A model generated the notes under the pieces. It did no database searches. It worked only from the letters and a program-made list of their open reading frames with translations, and was not told where the DNA came from. From an uncultured Desulfobacteraceae bacterium (GTDB lineage Bacteria > Desulfobacterota > Desulfobacteria > Desulfobacterales > Desulfatirhabdiaceae), in assembly GCA_903953895.1 (NCBI GenBank), contig CAJBLH010000196.1, positions 1 through 64,000 of the forward strand: 64,000 bases of DNA, read 5' to 3'. Position numbers and translations under genes: made by a program. Positions 1 through 7,577 of the stretch are shown here, piece by piece; positions within the stretch are counted from its first letter, which is position 1; every line of letters starts with the position of its first letter.

Positions 1-44
1 AGATGTGGTTTGCGAAAACACAGTCTCTAAGAAAGGACACGCCC

Positions 45-192
45 GTGAAGAACTCTTTTGTGAAACAATTCGATCAAAATATCAAGTTCAATTATTCCTG
101 TTTCGATCGTGTTGTTCTTCGCGGCTACATCATTCGTTTGTTTTTTGCCGGAGGTATTGTCGTTTTGCTTCGCGCCCTTGGGTTCAATTCGT
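45..192 (+). pseudogene. 5' fragment of a transposase-like gene
   Basis: A GTG start at 45 follows a GAAAGGA ribosome-binding site. It opens about 49 residues (VKNSFVKQFDQNIKFNYSC, then a FDRVVLRGYI stretch) that resemble, from memory, the N-terminus of a transposase-like or hypothetical protein common in deltaproteobacteria. The resemblance stops near LRALGFNSL. Downstream the same frame runs into antisense sequence of a nucleotidyltransferase gene and stops at 329. I read this as a truncated gene left by recombination. The family name is uncertain; the truncation follows from the change in sequence content. Confidence 0.5.
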
Positions 193-202
193 TGTCAACC
201 TG

Positions 203-303
203 CACTCGACGTTCCATATCGGTCACATACCCCGGGCGGCCTGAAACCGCCTCGAAGCGCAGGATGGGCGATGCATCATTTAGGACTGCCAGCAAGATTT
301 TGA
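203..303 (-). pseudogene. Stray 3' fragment of a MntA-type nucleotidyltransferase gene
   Basis: Read on the minus strand this piece encodes LAVLNDASPILRFEAVSGRP followed by GYVTDMERR. The intact mntA gene at 1912-2283 has LAVLNDASPTLRFEAVSGRP followed by VYVADMERR. The nucleotide sequences are also clearly homologous (about 200-295 against 1985-2080). There is no start codon, and the nucleotidyltransferase active-site region is absent. It is therefore a partial duplicate, joined directly to the transposase-like fragment on its left. Confidence 0.7.
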
Positions 304-632
304 AGTTTTTAGGCGATAACACCCATTGATCATGGCTGGCTCTCTTTACCAGTGCCGTATTGCATCGTTTCAGGTATCAAGTTCAAATACTTTTGTGACG
401 GGTGACTGGTAACGGATGACGGGCGGCTTGTCACTTGTCACTCCATTATACCCTCATTCACCGGCTTTTTCCCAATCCTCTCAATTAATATGTTTCCATT
501 CACAAGGCAGCAGGGATGAGATTATACTGTCGTTTATCTCCAACCGATAACGCCGCGAAATTATTTTTGCTGCTGAAAGCTATCGTCATTGTTGCACCTC
601 GCCAGTGGCTTTACATAACTGCTACAGTGATT
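304..632. other. Intergenic stretch, no gene seen
   Basis: No convincing reading frame is present. It holds short reiterated words (GTGACGGGTGACTGG, CTTGTCACTTGTCACTCC) around 395-445. The sequence CAAGGCAGCAGGGATGA at 503-519 recurs at 3301-3317. The stretch lies just past the 3' end of the CDP-glucose dehydratase gene, which runs toward it. Confidence 0.5.
503..519 (+). repeat. 17-bp direct repeat, copy 1
   Basis: CAAGGCAGCAGGGATGA occurs here and again at 3301-3317 in the same orientation. The two copies bracket the dehydratase, HepT/MntA and MarR-like genes. Confidence 0.6.
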
Positions 633-1712
633 TCACCCAGGAAACATGTTTGATGCATCTGAAATGTAATGCTGTAAATTTAAATGGCTTTGTACAAGGT
701 TGGATTGATAAAACGCCTTGTACCAGTTTGCTGTCATTTCAGTTGCGGTTTTGGCATCCCAGACAGGCATCCATTTCAATTTTGATCGAGCTTTGGAACA
801 GTCGAGCCGGAGCATGCCGGCCTCGTGAAGTTGACCAGGTGATTTCTGTATTTCATACTTGCTCTCAGGCCAGGCTGTTTGAAACTGTTCTGCAATTTCC
901 AGCACAGTTGCTGTACCGTCCTCGGATGGCCCAAAGTTCCATGCTTCGGCATATTCTTTTCGGCCTTCCAGAAGCTTTTGCCCAAGAAGCAAATAACCGC
1001 TCAAAGGCTCCAGAACATGCTGCCACGGCCGGGTCGCTTGTGGATTTCGAATCCTGACCGGTTCATTGTTGACAGCCGCACGGACCATGTCCGGGATCAG
1101 CCGGTCGATTGCCCAATCACCACCACCAATCACATTCCCTGCCCGGGCGCTGGCCAGAAGCGTGTTGTGGGTGTTGCCGTAGTCTTTGGGATTAAAAAAA
1201 GAACTGCGCCAGCAACTGGTGACAAGCTCTGCACAGGCTTTGGAGGCACTGTAGGGGTCATAGCCGCCGACAGGATCGATTTCCCGGTATCCCCAGGGCC
1301 ATTCCTGATTTTCATAACATTTGTCACTGGTAATGTTGACAATGGCCCGGACAGATTCACAGGCTCTGGCTGCTTCAAAAACCTGGATGGTTCCCATGAC
1401 ATTGCAGGAAAGTGTTTCCACCGGATCCTGATAAGAGAGCCTGACGATTGGTTGGGCCGCCAAGTGAAACACAATTTCTGGCTGATTCTCCTTACATACC
1501 TTTTTGAGTTTTTTCGGGTCACGAATATCACCGATAATTGAAGTTATGGGCAGGTCAAGCAGATGAATGTGGTTGGGATCTGTCGGTGGCTGCAGTGCAT
1601 AACCGGTTACAGCAGCACCCAGTTGAGACAGCCACAGCGCCAGCCAGGATCCTTTAAAGCCGGTATGGCCGGTGACAAGCACTTTTCTATTTTCGTAGAT
1701 GTGATTGAACAT
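633..1712 (-). CDS. rfbG: CDP-glucose 4,6-dehydratase
   Basis: This cytoplasmic enzyme of the short-chain dehydrogenase/reductase (extended) family converts CDP-glucose to CDP-4-keto-6-deoxyglucose, a precursor of 3,6-dideoxyhexoses in O-antigen or exopolysaccharide. Visible features are the Rossmann motif TGHTGFKGSWL near residues 15-25, which is diagnostic of this subfamily, and the catalytic YSASK (Tyr-x3-Lys) near residue 155. The length of 359 residues is normal. The start ATG at 1712 has only a weak ribosome-binding site. No cytidylyltransferase partner (rfbF) is in the window, so this is either an isolated gene or the edge of a surface-polysaccharide cluster, which the EPS-associated regulator at 2743-3108 also suggests. 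Confidence 0.9.
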   Translation of the reverse strand: MFNHIYENRKVLVTGHTGFKGSWLALWLSQLGAAVTGYALQPPTDPNHIHLLDLPITSIIGDIRDPKKLKKVCKENQPEIVFHLAAQPIVRLSYQDPVETLSCNVMGTIQVFEAARACESVRAIVNITSDKCYENQEWPWGYREIDPVGGYDPYSASKACAELVTSCWRSSFFNPKDYGNTHNTLLASARAGNVIGGGDWAIDRLIPDMVRAAVNNEPVRIRNPQATRPWQHVLEPLSGYLLLGQKLLEGRKEYAEAWNFGPSEDGTATVLEIAEQFQTAWPESKYEIQKSPGQLHEAGMLRLDCSKARSKLKWMPVWDAKTATEMTANWYKAFYQSNLVQSHLNLQHYISDASNMFPG

Positions 1713-1911
1713 GTGTCTTTATGGCTTAACGCCAGATTTTCCATTGAACTGAAGCAATGTCGGAGAGCATCTGGATTGTCACCTGTCCGCTTTTTTGAAT
1801 CATTCCGAAAAGTCCACCTGGTTCATTTTTTCTATTGATTGCCTTCTGGGTGATACAAGTACCCTTTTCTACCCCCCCCATGCCCGTGGCGGGCGCAACG
1901 AAGAAGGTGGC

Positions 1912-2283
1912 CTATGCGGCCAAGGCCAGTCGCCATTGCGCCATTTCGTCTTCATATTCACGGGCAGTTAATGAGGTAAAGGATGCGCGTCGTTCCATAT
2001 CGGCCACATACACCGGGCGGCCTGAAACCGCCTCGAACCGCAGGGTCGGCGATGCATCGTTCAGGACTGCCAGATCGATATCATCAAATACGAATGCATT
2101 CTGGAGGCATATCCGCAAATCGGCCAGCTCGTCAAACAACGGCTTTTTATAAAAAAACACACCTACATCGATATCTCCTCCAGGACGAACCGTTCCTCCC
2201 TGAGCTGAGCCAAAAATCCAGGCTGCAACGACATTTCTGCTATGGGACATGCAATCCGTTATCAATTGCCAGTTAATCGACAT
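1912..2283 (-). CDS. mntA: MntA-type nucleotidyltransferase antitoxin
   Basis: A 123-residue minimal nucleotidyltransferase. In HEPN/MNT modules the MntA partner neutralises the HepT ribonuclease toxin by adding AMP. The active-site signature GSAQGGTVRPGGDIDVGV (GS...GDxD) is near residues 25-42, and a third acidic residue sits in FDDIDLAVLN. The ATG at 2283 is preceded by a perfect AGGAGG at good spacing, so I prefer it to the longer in-frame GTG at 2493, which would fuse the protein to the remains of HepT. The start overlaps the stop of the HepT frame, as is usual for this pair. A partial second copy lies at 203-303. The gene looks intact although its toxin partner is broken. Confidence 0.75.
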   Translation of the reverse strand: MSINWQLITDCMSHSRNVVAAWIFGSAQGGTVRPGGDIDVGVFFYKKPLFDELADLRICLQNAFVFDDIDLAVLNDASPTLRFEAVSGRPVYVADMERRASFTSLTAREYEDEMAQWRLALAA

Positions 2284-2493
2284 TGATTGTCCTCCTGACA
2301 TAAGCCAGAATTTCATTACGAAACCCTCAAAATCCACCAGCCGATGATTCACCATATCCACCAGAATCTCATTATCCACACGCTCGTAACGATGCACCAA
2401 AAAATTGCGGAATTGGACCATTTTTGAATAGGCATCGTGCCTGCCGAGAATTCCCATCTGAATAACCCGATCCACGGCATCTCTGCCTGGCAC
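2273..2493 (-). pseudogene. hepT: HepT (HEPN toxin) remnant, truncated and frameshifted
   Basis: This encodes the last ~70 residues of a HepT-type HEPN ribonuclease. The catalytic R-x4-H motif is kept in QFRNFLVHRYERVD, followed by the typical VNHRLVDFEGFV helix. After GFV the frame breaks. The expected C-terminus (EILAYVRRTINVD, then TAA at 2273-2275) is in another frame, while the original frame reads through into mntA. The N-terminal ~60 residues are missing: the frame closes at a stop just upstream (2503-2505) and no other frame up to 2690 resembles HepT. The toxin is therefore probably dead, leaving MntA orphaned. Confidence 0.7.
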
Positions 2494-2710
2494 TGGTTCA
2501 GTTCAATGGGATTCCAAAAAATGATAACACCTGCCCCCACTGTAAAAGCGGGGAACCGAAAAAGCACACAATCTACCAAACCTGGAATCATAGGCGTAGA
2601 ACGATCATGCAATGCAAATGGTTTCAATGATCGCAAGCTATTCGGAAACGACAGATAACTGATGGTGGAGATATAGCTCCGCCGCTTGGATTACATGCCA
2701 AAAATTAATT

Positions 2711-2744
2711 CAACTATTTGATATTATAAGAAACAAATAGTTTT
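2711..2744 (-). terminator. Possible hairpin after the MarR-like gene
   Basis: AACTATTTG and CAAATAGTT form a 9-bp AT-rich stem with a 13-base loop, directly after the stop of the regulator gene. On the minus strand it is followed by GAATTAATTTT rather than a clean run of T, so termination is only possible. Confidence 0.3.
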
Positions 2745-3108
2745 AGGCGTGATCCGGAGGATCATTTGTGTTGCGTGTTGCCAGCTCCTGAGTGAGCTGT
2801 GCGATTTCCTGCTCCAGCATCTGGTATTCATTTTTCGTGCGCTGTAAAAACTGCATCAGCAGGTGCAGTTTCTCTTCGATTCCCTGTGGAGTCAGTACAT
2901 AGGAATATGCAGCCTTGTTGCGGGAATTCTTGAACCTGGAGGCTTTAACAAAGCCTTTTTTAATCAGCTCGGTCAGACAATAATGGGTCTTTCCCAAACT
3001 GAGCCCGAGATACTCTGCAAAGTCCCGCTGGGTGAGATGGCTGCTTGATGCGCTGATATGCTTCAGCAACTGGAGACGGATGTCATCTTCAACAAAATTT
3101 CTGTTCAT
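2743..3108 (-). CDS. MarR-family EPS-associated transcriptional regulator
   Basis: A 121-residue winged-helix DNA-binding protein. The helix-turn-helix is visible as LTQRDFAEYLGLSLGKTHYC (about residues 25-45), followed by the LTELIKKGFVKA recognition/wing segment. A C-terminal coiled coil (FLQRTKNEYQMLEQEIAQLT) probably dimerises it. The pattern matches the small MarR-like regulators found beside exopolysaccharide clusters. No target gene can be read from the sequence; the nearest candidate is rfbG at 633-1712. Upstream (3109-3329) there is no gene. Confidence 0.75.
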   Translation of the reverse strand: MNRNFVEDDIRLQLLKHISASSSHLTQRDFAEYLGLSLGKTHYCLTELIKKGFVKASRFKNSRNKAAYSYVLTPQGIEEKLHLLMQFLQRTKNEYQMLEQEIAQLTQELATRNTNDPPDHA

Positions 3109-3300
3109 ATCTTGAACATATAATATGGAAACGCATGGCAGTCAAGAAAATAGTGGGTGGGATAAAGGATATGGCTCCGCATAGTTTAAAGTGAGCAGGC
3201 GAAAATATCCGGGGGCTACCTACCTTAGGCGGCAATGAGCCCTGAAATTATTCTGATGTTATTCGTTCAATTGTTATAGACTTTCAGAAAATACATTTCG

Positions 3301-3317
3301 CAAGGCAGCAGGGATGA
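3301..3317 (+). repeat. 17-bp direct repeat, copy 2
   Basis: CAAGGCAGCAGGGATGA, identical to 503-519 and in the same orientation. It ends 13 bases before the stop of the ABC permease gene. Confidence 0.6.
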
Positions 3318-3329
3318 ATAGACATATCC

Positions 3330-4379
3330 TTATTCATTCCAGGAGAAAAAGCTTGCACCGATAATCAGAAAGATGGCCGTCATCGCGGATAAAATCGCGA
3401 TTTGCGGCATGACATCAGACAGGCTGGCTCCGTCATTCATGATCTTTCGCACAGCAATCAGCAGGTGGGTCAGAGGGAATGTCTCGGCGATCCACTTGAC
3501 CCATTGGGGGGCGCCTTCGGTGGAAAACCAGACTTCAGACAAGAACATCATGGGCCAGGAAATAAAATTCAGAACGCCGCTGGTGAATTCCTCGCTGACG
3601 CCACGGGATGCCAGAACCAGCCCCATGGCGGTCAGGCTGAAACATCCCACAAAAAAAACCACGGCCAGATCGAAATAAGAGCCGGCTACATCGAAGGACA
3701 ACAGGATATCACTTCCGAGCCAAACAACGATCAGGGTGAACATCAGCAGAAATATCCGTGAGAGCATCTGGGCGGCCAGATATTCCACCGCCGTCAGAGG
3801 GGTGGCCTTCAGGCGCTTCAACACACCGTTTTTACGGTATCGCACCACCACATACCCAACGCCCCACAACGCGCTGAACATCATATTCATGCCGAGAATG
3901 CCAGGAAACAGCCAGTCGATATATCGGATTTCTTTTCCCTGAACCACCTGCCGGTTCAAGAGATTCCCGGCATCTTTGGGCTGAAGGGATGCGATCAGCA
4001 TTTTTTCCAGGATGTAGCCTTTGGGAGAGGATTCGTTGATCCAGTATACAAATGGTGGGTTTCCCTGTTGAATCAGTAGATGGATTTTATGCTGGTTCAA
4101 CAGCCGCAACCCTGCCTCAAGAGATGGTACACCCACAAATTCCACATACTGCATGGATTGAAAGCTTTCGGGAACCTCGACCCGGTGATGAATTCCCCCA
4201 GGAGAATCGACGGGAAAGACCCCGGCCTTATATTCGGAAAAGGTTTTCCCACCGAAAACAATGGCGAATCCGACAATCAGCAAAAAAGGAAACAGGAAAT
4301 TCCAGCCGAATGCCGATCGGTCTCTGAAAAACTCCAGATTTCTGGCGACAAACATGGCCCACAGACGTTTAAATCGCAT
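3330..4379 (-). CDS. ABC-2 type transporter permease
   Basis: A 349-residue inner-membrane permease of the ABC-2 family, with one N-terminal membrane segment (about residues 27-43, NFLFPFLLIVGFAIVFGG). A ~130-residue extracytoplasmic domain follows, then five hydrophobic segments from about residue 155 to the C-terminus. A large loop after TM1 is typical of the YhhJ/YbhR-like exporter group. Its ATPase partner lies 4 bases upstream (4384-5178), so the two form one operon. Substrate cannot be read; lipids, drugs and polysaccharide precursors are all possible. Confidence 0.85.
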   Translation of the reverse strand: MRFKRLWAMFVARNLEFFRDRSAFGWNFLFPFLLIVGFAIVFGGKTFSEYKAGVFPVDSPGGIHHRVEVPESFQSMQYVEFVGVPSLEAGLRLLNQHKIHLLIQQGNPPFVYWINESSPKGYILEKMLIASLQPKDAGNLLNRQVVQGKEIRYIDWLFPGILGMNMMFSALWGVGYVVVRYRKNGVLKRLKATPLTAVEYLAAQMLSRIFLLMFTLIVVWLGSDILLSFDVAGSYFDLAVVFFVGCFSLTAMGLVLASRGVSEEFTSGVLNFISWPMMFLSEVWFSTEGAPQWVKWIAETFPLTHLLIAVRKIMNDGASLSDVMPQIAILSAMTAIFLIIGASFFSWNE

Positions 4380-4383
4380 GCCG

Positions 4384-5178
4384 CTACTCCCGAAGCTGCC
4401 TGCCGGTCAGTTTGATGAACACGGTTTCCAGATTTGCCTCCGCGCAGGGCCCACCGTTGCTGTCTTCACTGCAATATTCGCCGATCAAATCCGGTACCGT
4501 ACCACGGGCGATGATGCACCCATGATCCATGATGGCTACCTCATCACAGAGCGTTTGAGCCTCTCTCATATAATGGGTGGTGAGAATGATGGTTTTCCCC
4601 TGGGATTTGATGTTCAGCACGATGTCCCACAGGTTCCGCCGGGCCTGGGGATCCAGGCCCGTGGACGGCTCATCCAGAAACAGCAGCTCTGGCCGGTTCA
4701 CCAGGGCCAGGGCCAGGAGCAGTCTCTGGCGCTGGCCGCCGGAAATCTTGTCATTGTATTGTTTCTGAATTTCCAGAAGATTGCAGGTTTTCAGCAGGAC
4801 GTCGATATCTTCTGTTCTGGAATACAGTTTATGGAAGGTTTGCAGAGTTTCCCGCACCGTCAAGTAAGACAGCAGTTCCGTATGCTGGAACTGGATCCCG
4901 ATCTCTTCGTTGAAGTCTGCAGCCCGAAGGGCTCCCTTATAATACACCTCTCCGGAATCTGCAGAAATAATCCCTTCCATCATCTCGACGGTCGTGGTCT
5001 TGCCAGCACCGTTAGGGCCCAGCAGCCCGAAACAGATTCCTCTGGGGATGGCGAAACTGACATCGTCAACAGCCGTCAGAGATTTGTAGGTTTTTACCAG
5101 ACGTCGGACTTCCAGTAGAGGGGGCACGGTTTTTTGAGCGGTATCAGGCTTCATCATACTGCAGTTTATGAAAAACAC
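4384..5178 (-). CDS. ABC transporter ATP-binding protein
   Basis: Nucleotide-binding subunit paired with the permease at 3330-4379. It has Walker A (LLGPNGAGKTTTVEMMEG, about residues 53-70), a Q-loop near GIQFQHTELLSY, the signature SGGQRQRLLLA, Walker B LLFLDEPSTGLDP and the switch histidine in LTTHYM. The length of 264 residues includes a C-terminal tail after the core. The longest frame begins with GTG at 5178, but the tandem ATGs at 5157 and 5154 (MMKPDTAQK) are equally plausible; none has a strong ribosome-binding site. Confidence 0.88.
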   Translation of the reverse strand: MFFINCSMMKPDTAQKTVPPLLEVRRLVKTYKSLTAVDDVSFAIPRGICFGLLGPNGAGKTTTVEMMEGIISADSGEVYYKGALRAADFNEEIGIQFQHTELLSYLTVRETLQTFHKLYSRTEDIDVLLKTCNLLEIQKQYNDKISGGQRQRLLLALALVNRPELLFLDEPSTGLDPQARRNLWDIVLNIKSQGKTIILTTHYMREAQTLCDEVAIMDHGCIIARGTVPDLIGEYCSEDSNGGPCAEANLETVFIKLTGRQLRE

Positions 5179-5377
5179 TCATCCGTGTCAAGAATGAATC
5201 CCCAGGCCCAGCGCTGCCGCATGATAATTTATAACATCGCGCAATGTGAAACTTTCATTTTCACAAATCTATCCGGTCTCAAGTATATATTGCGATAGAA
5301 ACCACCTTATTTCAATAATATATATCTGCTTTTTTCAAAAAAAGGTAATTTACACAGTCATCACCAATAAACTGTTA

Positions 5378-7336
5378 TTACCGTCCCTTAACCCCTATGC
5401 ATTTGTTGATGAAATTCCACTGATCTTTTTTGACCCATTGGAATTTTTCCTGGAACAGCGTATCTGTCACCAGGTGATTTCCTCCGGCAATGCGCTTGAG
5501 ATATTTTTGAAAATCTCCTGGGCCGCTGTTATACATGGCATACAGGGCGCCTGCTTGAGAATCGGCATCCAGTTGGCTCGTCTGCAGATGCTTCAGCGCA
5601 TACCGGGTGAAATACTGCGCCAGAATTTCACAGCCGGCCCGAACATTGTAGTGGATGTTCCATCGCAGGTGCTTCAAGTCATAAATCCCCCGCCAGACGC
5701 GCTCATTGACCTGCATCATGCCCACAGATGTGTTGTTATAGGAAAGCAAATAGGAAATTTTCCCTTTTTTTTCGAGAAACTGGCGGAAGCAGCTTTCCTG
5801 CCAGCCCGTAGCTGAGACGGCCTGCAGGAACACCCGGCCGTAGGCAACTGGAATCGTATCCTTTTTCAGCGTCTCATCAACGGCGTCCTTCAACAGTACC
5901 TTAATCTTTTCGAGACGATCGTCTAAATTATCCGGAGACAGTACCCAGTGCCGGATGGCTGCAATCTCAGCCTCCGGGATATTGTCCACCGCCCAACAAG
6001 GTTTAACGAAAAAAGACAGAATGACCTTGGATAAGTCCATGGATTCAGTCAGCTCCGGATCAGGAAGTGTTTCTTCGATGATTTCATCCGGAATCTCCGT
6101 TCCGATGGAGTCCGCATCAAAAGCCGGACCAGGCGCCAGAATCGGCGGGCCCATTCCCAGAATATCCCGGAGCATCGGATCGACTTCGCTCTGATACAGC
6201 AGTTCGACGCCAGAACTCTGTTCTCCCAGAAGCTTGACCAGCCGTATCAGACCTTCACGGCTGATTTCAAATCCGAATGACGGACCCAGTTGATCCAGAC
6301 CGGACAACGCATCGGCGGCCGCAAAAAAGGCCAGATAGCCGAGAATAGCCTTGGATGGCTCGTTTCCAAGGTGGTTCCGAAATACAGGAGAAAGCTGCTG
6401 CCATGCTGTAACAAACTGTTCCCGAACAAAATCCTTTTTGAAAGCGGTGTTATCGGAGAGTTCCTGAACAAATCGGTACCGGACATCCAGAAGCGTGCTG
6501 AAAATGATTCTGCGTTCATCTTCAGACAAGTTTTTTTTCGAAAGAGACTGAAATATTTGAACCAGAAAAGCGTCCCATGCTTCCCAGGTATTGACGAAAG
6601 ATGTCAGCACCGCTTCGGAAATAGTTGCTGGAGCTTCGGATTCCTGCTCGATTTTTTCAGCATCTGCAATCATATCTACCGTTATGGATGCCTTCTGTAT
6701 GTCGATTTTTCCCGGCCGCAGGCTTTCCAGCATCCGGCGGGCGCGATCCGTCGCATCTTCATCAAACTGGGGAAGCAGAAATGATTTCAGATCTGATACG
6801 GGCGGCGCCAGATTGATCGTGATTCGATTCAAGTAGTCAAAAACATAGGTTTCGATAATGTTCCAGATGACATCCGGCAATTTTGTCGGATCACGGTGGG
6901 TATTCAACAGCTCCGACTCCCGATTTTCAAAAGACAATACCCAGGTTTTCCGATCGATTCTCGGATTCTGAAACAGCACCAGATACCCATCCCAGGCAAT
7001 CGGCAGGAGGCATTTACCGGCAAAATCCGTACCTGCGGTAACATGAAGCCGTGTTTCAAATCGCAATGTCGCATTTTTAACAAAAAAACGGGGCTCGGAA
7101 ATAGTGATTTTCCGACAGGGATCGGCATCATCTTCCAGTACCGCCGTCTGCCCGGGTGAAGTGAATGCAGTCTGTATAACAAGTGAGCGTAGCAGGCTAT
7201 AGTCGATCCGCAGTGGAAAAGAAACGCTATCTGCATGGGCTGTCATCGGTGCTGCCACAAGCAGACATACGGAAACGGCAGTCCACAGCCACCAGGTGAA
7301 TCGGATTGGGTATTTATGTGGAGGGGGAAAATTCAT
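5378..7336 (-). CDS. Periplasmic lytic transglycosylase-domain protein
   Basis: A 652-residue exported protein with a C-terminal SLT-type lytic transglycosylase domain (about residues 505-625), expected to cleave murein between MurNAc and GlcNAc. The catalytic glutamate is in GWQES (near 514), followed by the family motifs GMMQVNERVW and YNVRAGCEILAQY, and later ALYAMYNSGPG. The N-terminal ~500 residues match no family I recognise. I chose ATG 7336 because it starts directly with a signal peptide (WWLWTAVSVCLLVAAPMTAHA). The longer TTG frame from 7390 would begin inside the T-run of the terminator at 7388-7425. Confidence 0.8.
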   Translation of the reverse strand: MNFPPPHKYPIRFTWWLWTAVSVCLLVAAPMTAHADSVSFPLRIDYSLLRSLVIQTAFTSPGQTAVLEDDADPCRKITISEPRFFVKNATLRFETRLHVTAGTDFAGKCLLPIAWDGYLVLFQNPRIDRKTWVLSFENRESELLNTHRDPTKLPDVIWNIIETYVFDYLNRITINLAPPVSDLKSFLLPQFDEDATDRARRMLESLRPGKIDIQKASITVDMIADAEKIEQESEAPATISEAVLTSFVNTWEAWDAFLVQIFQSLSKKNLSEDERRIIFSTLLDVRYRFVQELSDNTAFKKDFVREQFVTAWQQLSPVFRNHLGNEPSKAILGYLAFFAAADALSGLDQLGPSFGFEISREGLIRLVKLLGEQSSGVELLYQSEVDPMLRDILGMGPPILAPGPAFDADSIGTEIPDEIIEETLPDPELTESMDLSKVILSFFVKPCWAVDNIPEAEIAAIRHWVLSPDNLDDRLEKIKVLLKDAVDETLKKDTIPVAYGRVFLQAVSATGWQESCFRQFLEKKGKISYLLSYNNTSVGMMQVNERVWRGIYDLKHLRWNIHYNVRAGCEILAQYFTRYALKHLQTSQLDADSQAGALYAMYNSGPGDFQKYLKRIAGGNHLVTDTLFQEKFQWVKKDQWNFINKCIGVKGR

Positions 7337-7387
7337 GAGAAAGATTTTGGATGCGTTATCTGTCGGAGATGGCTGAAAATAGGGTTT

Positions 7388-7425
7388 CAAAAAAACTCCC
7401 TATTCCGATATTCGGGATAGGGAGT
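7388..7425 (-). terminator. Rho-independent terminator
   Basis: On the minus strand ACTCCCTAT-c-CCGA / TCGG-a-ATAGGGAGT forms a 13-bp stem with one mismatch and a 3-base loop, followed by seven T. It should end the transcript coming from nfnS-nfnL and separate it from the transglycosylase gene. Confidence 0.85.
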
Positions 7426-7577
7426 GAGACGCATAATCGATGTATTCCACACTGATTTTCAGTCCCCAGGCTCTCCTTCCTGCACACACAGAGAAGAGAG
7501 ATGAGGGATCAAAGGAAAATGCATATGAGTTCAGTTTAAAGCGTAACAACGGGTTTCAGTCTGCAAGGATCGAACGG

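Noticed and set aside
395-445. Possible CRISPR or iteron array (repeated GTGACGGGTGACTGG-like words)
   Set aside because: The words are short, irregular and have no constant spacing or spacers.
3195-3245. Possible c-di-GMP riboswitch or other structured RNA (GGGGGCTACCTACCTTAGGCGG)
   Set aside because: The words resemble parts of the GEMM motif, but the core GCAAAGC element and helix order are missing on both strands.
7337-7390. TTG start for the lytic transglycosylase
   Set aside because: It would begin inside the T-run of a strong terminator, while ATG 7336 gives a proper signal peptide.
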